From NCBI GenBank assembly GCA_025201365.1, contig JAIXMF010000102.1, forward strand, positions 1-39,889: a DNA stretch of 39,889 bases, read 5' to 3'. The position numbers were made by a program, and so were the translations under genes. Numbering within the stretch: the first letter of the stretch is position 1; the number at the start of each line of letters is the position of its first letter. The notes under the pieces were generated by a model. That model made no database searches. It had not been told where the DNA came from and worked only from the letters and a program-made list of their open reading frames with translations. Positions 11,043 through 21,664 of the stretch are shown piece after piece. Source of the stretch: Syncephalis plumigaleata (taxonomy: Eukaryota; Zoopagomycota; Zoopagomycetes; Zoopagales; Piptocephalidaceae).

Positions 11043-12782
11043 TCAATGTTGATGTAATTTTATCGTATCAATCGATGTAGGAAAGAATACCGCGTATAGA
11101 TTAGCCCACCAACTGCCATAGTTGTAGATGTTTGTCAACGATTCAAAATCCGTTACTTGGAATCGATTCGTGTCACTCGATTGAACACCACGTACATAAC
11201 GAAAGGCCGGATAGGCTGTACTCACTTCAATGTCACCATCATGCCATAGATGTGTATTGTCATTACTACTATTGCTGCCATTCTCATTAGGTATATCATC
11301 AGGCGAGTGATGTAACGCGTCGACTACCAATTCTAATTGTCCTGATTGTACCATGGCTTCAACATCATCCCACTTTAATAGCTCATTGGTGGTACGACCA
11401 CTGGCCACTTGCCATAATTGCATCAGTGTGAATCCTGCCACAATCAATGATACCATGGCAGCAAGCATGCCTAATCCACTGATAATCGGTTCAACTTGTG
11501 ATATAGCCTATAGTAACCAAATAGTATATTATTAATCGTATGAACAAGCTAATAGTAAGATCTATCAAGTCATCCAATTAGCTTCTTACCATAAATGAAC
11601 GCCAAAGGGTCATCTTGACCATTTGCTGTGTATCAGGGTCCATGTAGTAGAACGACTCCCATCCATGACGTTGTCGTTCACCCAGGAATATACGCCATAT
11701 TATCCATGTACCATAAAGCATGATTACTTGATTAGCAAATAGAAAATAAAAGAAATACCGATGATTATTATGGCCAACACAATTGTTTAACCATATACCT
11801 AATAGACAAGACAAGAGTCATTAGTTCATACTCAATTACGAATAGTAGCAATGCACTTACAATGATGATCCATCTTGGCAATACATCGATTACACATGGA
11901 ACAATGTTTGGAACGAGCAGCTCTAGTATCATCATCATCATCATCATCATTTGATATCACATATAATATGAGATAATAGAAACATAACAAATCTATACAC
12001 TTACTTTAAGACTTTACAGGTACGACATTCTTTCGGTTGATATAATAGATAATCATATGGATACAGCTTACTCTGAGCAACTTCATTCTCCTTTGTTATA
12101 TAGCCTGGATCACTATAACTGGCCACTATGAATGATAGATAGGTGACAATAATCACTGGTGGTATTATGTAGCTATTACATTATTAGATGGCGAGTTACT
12201 AATGTGAACACATTATTGAGCATGGTCATTGCTTACCGATGGATATCATCGATATATGGTCCTGGAATACGATGCCATGCCGTTAGAAAAAATAGCCATA
12301 ATGATCCCGTTAGTAGGACGAGATAGATGATCTATAAACAATAATACACGCGTAGAATGGTTATAAATACATATAAATATACATGTATTAAGGTATAGGT
12401 GACCTACCTGTACAGTGGGATGAGCTGTTTGCGTAATACAAAAGAAAGCACGTCCACATAAACGAGTAAGACGACGACCTAGTACACGTCTCAATGCTCC
12501 ATGTATTAAATTGGGCAGTTGGTCAAGTAGAAATGTATGTGCATCCTCAATCAATGTATTTCTAATGACATTAGTATACCTCGAATTAACAAAGTTACTA
12601 TGTACGTGAGTTAACTTACTTGAATGTTGGTGATGGTCCTAGCAATAGAATAATTACTACTACAACAAATAGAGTAAGTGCTATAGCTAACAACGCTGTA
12701 ACTATGCTCTATCAATATGTATATATGTATATATGTTAGTTGAACACACACACACATAGATATTTATATATATACTAACCAT
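11043..12782 (-). CDS. SWF1: DHHC palmitoyltransferase, Swf1/ZDHHC4-like
   Basis: Protein S-acyltransferase; yeast Swf1 acylates membrane-proximal cysteines of SNAREs in the ER. Eight exons in coding order: 12780-12782, 12620-12708, 12408-12561, 12237-12331, 12005-12172, 11861-11922, 11590-11798 and 11043-11507, giving 414 aa. The zinc/catalytic domain reads [20 protein letters not shown], then DHHC (~188-191), followed by [15 protein letters not shown]. The ARSKHCS..NRC and DHHCIW..NCVG combination is the Swf1-type pattern. Hydrophobic segments lie at about 3-25, 84-101, 115-131, 203-224 and in the last exon, where the TTxE-like TTNE motif also occurs. The first coding exon is only the ATG, with an intron right behind it; joining gives a clean N-terminal membrane helix. 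It is head-to-head with the p31comet-like gene, 244 bp apart. Confidence 0.88.
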
Positions 12783-13026
12783 AATGTTAAATGTCGGTTA
12801 ACCTAGCAAGAGAAAAAAGGAACAGAAATGGAAATAGGACGAGGTTCTATGAGAAATGAATGACCATCAAATGATGATGATGACATTTGGATTGTTTACA
12901 TTTCAGTTAAATAAGATTATGAACAACTCGCGCACTTTTATTTCATTTTATTCTATCGCTTCTCTCTAGTGTGATTCATCTACTACTATTATTATCTTCA
13001 CTCTCTTGTTTGTATTTGTAGCTAGT
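12783..13026. promoter_or_regulatory. Compact bidirectional promoter region
   Basis: Only 244 bp separate two divergent start codons (Swf1-like, leftward; p31comet-like, rightward), so both promoters must lie here or overlap the 5' ends. A CT-rich stretch (12955-13005) precedes the rightward gene. No clear TATA box. Confidence 0.55.
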
Positions 13027-13719
13027 ATGAAACTAGTGCAGCTACTAAAAGTACTCACTCTTACAGATTATAGTGATAGTATGGCTGATAAATCGTCAGA
13101 TACACTTACTGAAGGTATAGATGTACCTAATGAGCCTGCTATTGTGGTTACAAGTGAACTACAAGTCGAGAGTAGCGATAGTGAAAATGAAGAGCTGCTT
13201 ACAGTTACAGCACCTATTGTACTTACACCACGCATTACTACACGATTGCTTTCATCCTTAATCAAATCGCTATTACATTTACGTGGACAAATACCATGGT
13301 AATATTACTAGTAATCCTTAATATCCATCCTATAACAAACTAACCAGTGTATCTATGTAATAGTATATGGGCATTTATGTTAGATGAGTTGCGTCGATTT
13401 GATGTAAGTCTCTATTACAAATTAGAATGAGATAATGGATAGTGATAATGAATCATGTAAAGATGAATTGCGATGATACTACAACTTCGACAATGGCTAA
13501 TACCGCTGCCGCTGATACTATTACAAGAAAGAGACAGCGATCATCTGCAATACAAGCACATCGTAAGGTGGAACAAGTAAGTATACACCTATATGTATAT
13601 CGATACATCTATTAACATCTATGTGTTGGTCTAGTTCATTGAAGGAGCGGAAACTTGGTTTACAACGATTCAGGAATATCTTAATGTAACATCAGCATTG
13701 TATAATTTGAATGATAATC

Positions 13720-13789
<70 letters not shown>

Positions 13790-14351
13790 TAGTTCATCAC
13801 TCGTAGAGCTATGTGTTGTACTAGGCCCGCTAAGTTCTCCCAAGGAGATTTATCATATACATACATGGTATTGTCATCATCAATTGGAAGCAGAACCTTC
13901 TGAACGTGAATTGAAGCAGTCAGAACGTAAAATGATTGTCTCCCTTATGGATCCATTCACTGAGCATACACCACCTGGTAGGTAGATAAGACTCGTATAG
14001 ATTGAATGAAATAGCGTAGTTATGATTTATACACATTACGCATACTAACTTGATAGTATAGGATTAGTTAAGATGTATCTACTAGTAAAAAAGTCTAGAT
14101 TCAATAGCAATTCGCTACCGACAGATGCATTACCACGTAGAACATTCCAACCTGAAACGATAGGCAAACGTACACGTACTTTGTATAAGAAGATTGTACT
14201 CAATGGACAACTCGATATTTGTAAAGAACATGACTCGACATCACAAACAAATAATACAATATCTACATTTGATAATGACGATATCTGGTTCCAATTACCA
14301 TCTGTATTGAATGGATTACCGCCATGGTCCACATCAGAGATATTACCCTAG
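13027..14351 (+). CDS. p31comet/MAD2L1-binding protein-like
   Basis: Likely spindle-checkpoint regulator. In animals p31comet binds closed MAD2 and delivers it to TRIP13 for disassembly of the mitotic checkpoint complex. Exons 13027-13298, 13364-13403, 13463-13576, 13635-13977 and 14062-14351 join in phase to 352 aa. Family-like segments in order: LHLRGQIPCIWAFMLDEL (~83-101), the helix around KVEQFIEGAETWF (~139-151), ELCVVLGPLSSPKEIY (~200-215) and, near the C terminus, DDIWFQLPS. These correspond in order to the PLPYEQL, SPKEFYELDL and DYIWFQAP regions of the animal protein. A run of 26 serines encoded by TCA repeats interrupts the core just before the LGPLSSPKEIY strand. A second in-frame ATG at 13081 could be the true start. 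I rate the family call as good but remote. Confidence 0.72.
13722..13799 (+). repeat. In-frame TCA microsatellite encoding 26 serines
   Basis: A mostly pure TCA repeat inside the fourth exon of the p31comet-like gene; the last few serine codons are AGT/TCA mixtures. Trinucleotide length keeps the frame, so length polymorphism would be tolerated. Confidence 0.95.
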
Positions 14352-14397
14352 CAGAAATAGATACATACACATACACATATACATATTATAATAGTTC

Positions 14398-14403
14398 AAT
14401 AAA
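14398..14403 (+). terminator. Polyadenylation signal of the p31comet-like gene
   Basis: AATAAA lies 47 nt past the stop codon, in the 172-bp convergent gap before the E2 gene. Confidence 0.55.
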
Positions 14404-14523
14404 CCTAGTAAAAACATGCAATAAAATGATATAGCAATTTATTTTCATGAATAGATTGAAGAGGAAAAGGATGAATAAGAAACGATAAATGAACGACAAT
14501 ACAAGCTTATGTATACGCGACGC

Positions 14524-15374
<851 letters not shown>

Positions 15375-16122
15375 AGTTATAAAGGTAAACTAGCACAAAT
15401 AAAGAGAAAGAGACAAGTCAACGAATATAGGACTGAAACGTAGATAGATAGATAGGTAGATAGGTAGGTAGGTAGATAGTGATTGCGTGTATAGCTAAAT
15501 TGGAATACAATAAAAGAGTAAGAGGAGCGACAAAGCACAGCAGGTGACTGACTCGTGAATCATCCAAAAGTTGTACGTATTTATCAAGAAACCACATCAC
15601 ACTACATGTACAGGCTTTTAATGATGCAAGTATGCATCTATTTCCTTTACATGAATCATGCCAACATAGTATAGATTAATTAGTTAGGATTAGCCATATT
15701 GACATCATCGTCATCATGTATTAGAGATAGCCCAATTAGAAAGAGAAAGCATGGCAAATGTCATCAAACTAGTAATATTGATCCAGTCTGAATCATACTA
15801 GATCATAGTGGACATGAAGGAATATAGACAACGTTGCTACTCCTTTTAGAATGCTCTAATAACGTTGATGACACTAGAATCAGACGCACACTTCAAAGCC
15901 ATTGTCCTGTACTACGATAGTGCCATCCAAATGCCTACTATTAATAGAGAGAGAGAGAGCGCGAACAGAAAGCGTTTGCACATCCTCGTCGTCTTTGCTC
16001 CTCCTCTAGCCTTTCTTTTCCCTTTCCCTTGCTATTCTTCATAGCATCAAGCATTCAAGTAAAAACAAACAAGCATTTCTGCATCAGCATCAATTGATAA
16101 ACAATTGCACAGCATACTACCT
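15375..16122. other. Divergent intergenic region (E2 / secreted protein)
   Basis: 748 bp with both promoters expected. It contains a TAGA/TAGG tetranucleotide run (15441-15479), a GA run near 15944-15960 and a pyrimidine-rich stretch (15995-16040) shortly before the secreted-protein start. No credible open frame. Confidence 0.65.
15441..15479 (+). repeat. TAGA/TAGG tetranucleotide microsatellite
   Basis: About ten 4-bp units alternating TAGA and TAGG, 70-100 bp upstream of the E2 start codon on its 5' side. Confidence 0.9.
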
Positions 16123-16784
16123 ATGAATCCACAAAGCTGGACTCTAAACGCTCTTTTGAGCAGTCTTTTTGTTATTCTATTGTATAGTCGGGTAAGTAAA
16201 ATAAACGTGTACTATGCCATCACCTATTAACTATGTTCAATGCCGTTACTTGTACGTCATTACACTAGTATGCTATTGCCGAACAAATTATGATCACTGT
16301 CGAGCCATTTAGAGTGGATGGCCATTGCACTACCGACGTGTATCAATATGTCATGTACAATGCCACCGCTGTAGATAGTAAAAGTAAGGTGGCCGGTATT
16401 TATCTAATGCCATACGATGACTTTCAAACCATTCGCTTGACTTCGCGTAGTAATGCCAGTTCTCCTATCCCATCCATACGATTTGATAGTCTGAACTCTT
16501 GTCAAGGCAATGCATCATACACGATAGATCATTGTTATACGGGCTTAAGTGGTCGTGGCCCAAGATTGATCAATCGGATTAAGACGGGCACATGTATCAT
16601 GATCAATAATACGCATTCCAATAAGCCGGCAGCATTTAGTATTGCTTATGCGTTTGGCGACACTCAGAACATGCGTATCAATTATACGGCGTCAATAGAC
16701 ATGTCGGAAGGAGTTCATGTAAATGGTGGACAGCCGTTTACGTCTCCTAATGAACTACTTACGCATTGGCATTTATCCTATTGA
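16123..16784 (+). CDS. Small secreted cysteine-containing glycoprotein, unknown
   Basis: Exons 16123-16191 and 16269-16784 join in phase to 194 aa. The first exon is almost exactly a signal peptide: hydrophobic core LLSSLFVILLY, continuing across the junction to a likely cleavage after AIA near residue 27. The mature part has four cysteines (GHC, NSC, DHC, GTC contexts), which could form two disulphides, and at least five N-glycosylation sequons (NAT, NAS twice, NNT, NYT). No membrane helix or GPI-type tail. The predicted fold is strand-rich. I do not recognise the family; an extracellular or cell-wall role is inferred only from the export signal. Confidence 0.75.
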
Positions 16785-17117
16785 GCTTTCCACTTTAATG
16801 ACAATATATTAATAATAAACATCATGAAGTGTATTAAGGAAATCACGTAGCAAGAACAATCTGATCTTACTATACATGTTACGATAAACACATATATGTT
16901 GGAACAACTCAGTGCACATATCAACTAATTTGCATTGCGAGTAAGCATAGAGATATATTCACTTTCATGGTAGAATACGTAATGAACACATGACATAGAC
17001 ATTTGACATTAATGATGGATGCATTATCTTTTTAACGATCAAAAAGCTATATAAACTACTTGAGTGTTTTACTATGATATTCGCTTAGTTTTTAATAACG
17101 CCAAATATCTTTGCAAT
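16785..17117. other. Convergent intergenic region (secreted protein / CCT7)
   Basis: 333 bp of AT-rich 3' flank between converging genes. It includes the AATAAA at 16814-16819; nothing else seen. Confidence 0.6.
16814..16819 (+). terminator. Polyadenylation signal of the small secreted protein
   Basis: AATAAA 30 nt after the stop codon. Confidence 0.5.
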
Positions 17118-19193
17118 TTAGTAACGACCGCGACCACGACCACGACCGCCATAAGGCGCCGGTGCAGGTTGAGATGCCGTGGCATTCGGTTGAGGTTGCG
17201 GGCTCTTTACCGTCTCGTCCACAGAGAGCACGAGGCAGGCAGCTTCAGTAGCGGCTGAAATGGCGTTCACCTTCATCATCACAGGCTCCCATACGTGCGC
17301 GTCAAAGTTGTCCGTGATACTCTCGTTGTTAATGTCGACACCGAACCATTGACCGCCTTGAGCGTGTTTCTGTCGTAGTCGAGTGAGAATATCCGTGGCA
17401 TCGAACCTGCATTGTCGCATAGTTGACGCGGGATAACCTCGAGGGCGCGTGCGAAAGCACCGATGACCAACTGCTGCTTGCCATGAATGGTGCGTGCATG
17501 TTCACGCAAGTAACGGGAAAGCTCCATCTCCACCGCACCACCTCCTGCAACTACGTCGCGATGCTTCATGGTACGACGCACCACCATGATGGCGTCGTGT
17601 AGACTACGCTCCACCTCTGCGATGAATTGCTCGGCACCACCGCGCAATATCAGTGTGCATGTTTTGGCGCGTGGACATCCGGTGAACAGGTTAAAGCGTT
17701 CGCTGCCAATTTGTCGTTCTTCAAATCGTGCACAGGTACCGAGATGCTTCTCGGGATCGAGATCAGAGCACGTCGATTGCACTTGACCGCCAACTGCCTC
17801 GACGACACGCTTCAAGTCCAATGCCTCCACTCGGCCAGCGCAGAAGATATCACGATCGGCAAAGTATTGCGTGGCAAGATCGCCGATAGGAAGACGTGAC
17901 AACACGACCTTTGCTCCGGTCTTGACAATCGCTTCTAGCTTATTGTAGATGATGGTCCATTCGGCATCGACAATCGCTTGGTAGTCTTCCACTTGGTCCA
18001 CGCGCACTTCGGCATTATCCTTTTCCGCCTTCAATTCTAGTTCAACATTAAGGCAGAGAACCTTGGGATTGTCGAATTGCTTTGGCTGTTGCTCGAAACC
18101 AGCATAGGAGAATGTCTTCTTAAAGGCCACGCCATCAACAAGCATCGAATCCTGTTATAATGACAAGTTTAATAAATACGTTATTAATATAGATAATATA
18201 TATATTCATAGAAATAAGTGTACCTCTAGTGCACCACCAGGAATCTTCTTGATACCAATCATACGTTCGTTCAATTCATCTCGATCAAGGTGGAGTACTG
18301 CATCAACTACCATCTTCTTGAAAAAGTCTTTATGCGAATGGATAAGCTTAGATGACATGGCAGTACTCGCGCATTTCTCTAACAAGTCACGGAATGCGCT
18401 ATATCGTAGTAATGATAGTAATAATAGTAATAAGTAAAATGGATAGCAACATCATTCCAACGTATACTCACGTTTGATCATTGTAATCTATTGAAACCGC
18501 AATTTCTTTGATTTTGTTGGTTGTCTACATCATAATAGCCATTAGTATTATTGTAAGGAAATGGTGCAATCAATTGCGGAAACTTACTAGTTGAGCAGCA
18601 CGACGGAAACCCGTAATAAGTACATGTGGACTGACACCCTCCTCAATGAAGTTCTTCACTTCTTTGAGAAGTTCTCCTGCCAAAAGAACCACACTTGTAG
18701 TGCCATCACCAACCTATAGCTCGTTAGATGTGCATTCAACTCGACTGACTACTACTATTGTCATACTTACTTCGGCATCTTGTGAGCGTGCAATATCTAC
18801 TAGTGTCTTTGCAGCTGGTTGCACCACATCCAACAACTTCATAATAGTGGCACCGTCATTCGAGATAGTAACTTGACCTACAGAATATGCACAGTGAATA
18901 TCTAGTATTGACTAGCTAACCGTAGATGTTACTCACCTTTACCATCAACAATCAGTTTATCCATACCGCGTGGACCTAATGTAGTACGAACAGTATCGCA
19001 TACGGCCAAGCAAGCATTAATATTGGATAAAAGCTGACCACGTCCCTGAGAGGTATCGGTACCCTCTTTAAGTAGGATGATTTGCGGTTGCTGTAACCAA
19101 GAAGATCGAGTTCATCAGATTATTACAGAAGATTACATTTGGCCAGTGATGCTTTATTCATCTACCACTTACCATTGGATTAGGACGTGCCAT
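17118..19193 (-). CDS. CCT7: T-complex chaperonin subunit eta (CCT7), frameshifted
   Basis: One of eight subunits of the cytosolic TRiC/CCT ring that folds actin, tubulin and other clients using ATP. Exons in coding order: 19173-19193, 18937-19090, 18771-18877, 18588-18713, 18472-18524, 18224-18398 and 17118-18151. Visible motifs: [15 protein letters not shown], the ATP-site GDGTTS (~96-101), [13 protein letters not shown] and the eta-like C-terminal tail ending [10 protein letters not shown]. One base is missing: near 17404-17405 the minus strand reads GGTTCGATGCC where the family expects GGTTTCGATGCC (GFDATDIL). With that one base restored the length is 556 aa, normal for eta. As written, the protein shifts frame after QLCDNAG and loses its last ~100 residues. 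A consensus error is likelier than a real lesion. Confidence 0.93.
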
Positions 19194-19604
19194 GATGACG
19201 AATCAAATAACTAGTAATAGTATCCACGTACTTGGATCTGTGCAGTAGTATGTAAAGAATAGATGACGAAAGAGAGAGGAAGAGAAAGAGAGAGAGGAAG
19301 AGATAATTGCAGATGGACAATACAAGTCGCTAGAGCCAAACGCGACTAAAATACTAACAATAAGGATAGTGGCGACAACTACGATGATAGATGACGAAGA
19401 TGCGCAGAACTAAATCAAGTAGGTTCTAATAGAGATGGCGGAATAACTGGTAAAAAAATAGTTAAAAACTGCCATTTCTAGGAACACTAACACTCATAAT
19501 GATGATGATGATGATGACAATGATGACGATGACATTCGTTCCAGCAAATACAGCTTGTCTCGTCGTTACTTCCCATTTAGATTCTTGCTAAGCAAATAAG
19601 CAAT
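19194..19604. promoter_or_regulatory. Bidirectional promoter region (CCT7 / Ap4A phosphorylase)
   Basis: 411 bp between divergent start codons, with a GA-rich run (19264-19305) near CCT7 and a GAT run (19499-19516) near the other gene. No obvious TATA box. Confidence 0.5.
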
Positions 19605-20870
19605 ATGACATTTGAATCACTGATACTTTCAGTACATAATCAGGCGTTAGCGAACGGAGCACTTGTATTCACCCCTACAACCAGTGAGGTGCTACGACAG
19701 GATGGTGTCGCGGTAGGTTTCCCGTCTATGTACGTCCTAATAACTCGTCGCTCACCTTTAAACAAAAATAGTTTAGCGTACGACTAGCGCCCAGTCTAGC
19801 GAGTAAACCAACAAGTAGCGTGGATAAAGTTGGTGTGCAGGAACCACCGAGGCGGAATCCGTTTCTGCCCTATGAGAAAGAACTGCTGGTTGAGGAGTTG
19901 AGCCATCATGTTGTACTATTGAACAAATACTGCGTTGTACCTGGCCATCTTATTCTGGCCACTAAGAGTGAGTAATCAACGAGATAGGAGATGTGCAAGT
20001 AGCACTGGCTAATGGAATGGAATGATATAGCTTTCGTACCGCAAACAAACCCGCCAAGTGTCGAGGATTTCACCGCTGTTTGGTATTGTATGCGACGAGC
20101 ACAAACACGTCAATTTGTTGCCTTTTACAATTGCGGAAAAGCATCTGGTGCAAGGTATCGTATAGAGTGGTGTTTTATTGTAACAATCTACCTTATTTAT
20201 TCATTCATTAATTAGCAAGCTAATACATAAAATGATGATGATGATGATGATGATTTAGTCAGCCACATAAACATTTGCAATTACTACCGATATCCACCGA
20301 TGATATAGACTCGCCACCCATCTACAGATTAATTGAGCAGGTACCATCATTGCCAGGTATGCTAGTAAGGGCGATACGTAAGGAGCTTGTTTCTAGAACG
20401 CTATTAATTAAACGAATATTCTAGATGTACCATTCCGAGTACCTGAACTCAAGTTTGTACACGCCTGCGCGCATCTCTCCTTAGACACCACGATCATGGC
20501 ATCAACGTCGACACCTGGCGTACCACAAACACCCGAGCAACATGACGCGACCATTGGACGTGCCCTACATCGTACATTCCTCTCGTTGGCCAGAGCCGTA
20601 AATCTAGACCTCGACGCAATACCGGATGAGAATCACGACACATTTCAGTCGTACAATCTCATATTGACGCGTCATTTCATGTTACTCGTTCCACGAAAAC
20701 ATGAATCTGTAAATAATATAGCGGTAAACTCGCTAGGATTTGCCGGATTATTCCTCGCCAAGTCTTATGAGCAGATGAACATTCTGAAGCATAGTTCAAT
20801 TCTGCAGCTTTTCCAGGCCTTAACATTTCCAGTGGACACTGAAACTACAGCTAACATGCCAACCCTATAA
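19605..20870 (+). CDS. APA2: Ap4A phosphorylase (ATP adenylyltransferase)
   Basis: Splits diadenosine tetraphosphate with phosphate to ADP and ATP (yeast Apa1/Apa2), controlling Ap4A levels in the cytosol. Exons 19605-19712, 19772-19967, 20031-20154, 20259-20356 and 20425-20870 join in phase to 323 aa, the usual family length. Visible motifs: RRNPFLPYEKEL, NKYCVVPGHLILATK, FVAFYNCGKASGASQPHKH and the HIT-like catalytic HKHLQLLP (His 146 and 148), then YNLILTRHFMLLVPR near the C terminus. Whether it matches Apa1 or Apa2 more closely cannot be settled here; the symbol denotes the family. It is divergent from CCT7. Confidence 0.92.
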
Positions 20871-20924
20871 GCAATTTGTTAGAGACTTTAAATGTGCTTC
20901 ATCGAATGAAGCGTCGCCTATCGA

Positions 20925-20930
20925 AATAAA
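20925..20930 (+). terminator. Polyadenylation signal of the Ap4A phosphorylase
   Basis: AATAAA 55 nt past the stop codon. Confidence 0.55.
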
Positions 20931-21455
20931 CATATGGTGTACAGCTTAATGATGGCGTGTATCGCGTGTTACATCGCCTCTTTCATTTCGACATTCTAGC
21001 GTAAAAAGACGAATGTAATAAGCTAGGGAACATCAATAATGCCTGTTTGAAACTGGCAACAGTCACGTCATCGTCATCATCATCAGCCAAGTTATATAGA
21101 TGCTACCAGAACGATAGGTCAAGAATCGAGTCTCACCCTTGTCTATAACTTTTGTCAAGTATACAATGTTTTAGCTATTAATACTTTACATAATGAAGAT
21201 GTCGCACCGTACACATGAAACAGCAATATGCGCACCATCCGTATTACCTCATGTTGTCGTCGAGATGTTGTGCGTTAGGGCAACACAACGTATACGTATA
21301 TGTATACATATTAACTTCATCATGATCAGCTACCAAATCGAGCATTTACCTGATTTTCGTACAACACTCTTCTAAAACGTCTATATGATTTCGTGAAGGC
21401 ATCAGGACTATCATCGTTCTTTTTTCACTTTGGCCTATAGACCCTCTTGTAGAAT

Positions 21456-21463
21456 ATAAAAGC
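21456..21463 (+). promoter_or_regulatory. TATA box of the serine-rich secreted protein gene
   Basis: TATAAAAG in a GC-richer context about 200 bp before the start codon. It is the clearest TATA box in the window and suggests strong or regulated transcription. A transcription start near 21485-21495 and a ~170-nt leader are inferred. Confidence 0.55.
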
Positions 21464-21664
21464 ACCGCGCAATTGTCTCGTCATGTCCGTATCCACCAAC
21501 ACATCTTATTCATTGCACTTTCCAGTAATCTCTTAATTGTAACGAGCAAGCGCCGGTCCTTCTTGTTTAACGCACACCTTTTTCTTAGCAAAAAAGAACA
21601 ACCTGCATTCTTCTAGTCTTCATTGTGAATCTTTTGTTTCCTAAGCATTGCACATTAATTTAAT

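Larger units (their letters stand above)
20871..21664. other. Intergenic region before the serine-rich gene
   Basis: 794 bp holding the 3' end of the Ap4A phosphorylase (AATAAA at 20925-20930) and the promoter and leader of the serine-rich gene. The 60-residue open frame near 21193 lacks support. Confidence 0.6.

Noticed and set aside
17404-17405. Programmed ribosomal frameshift in CCT7
   Set aside because: No slippery heptamer or stem-loop is apparent, and programmed shifting is not known for CCT subunits; a lost base is simpler.
17568-17899. Plus-strand open frames inside CCT7
   Set aside because: Antisense to a long conserved CCT7 exon whose protein matches the family throughout.
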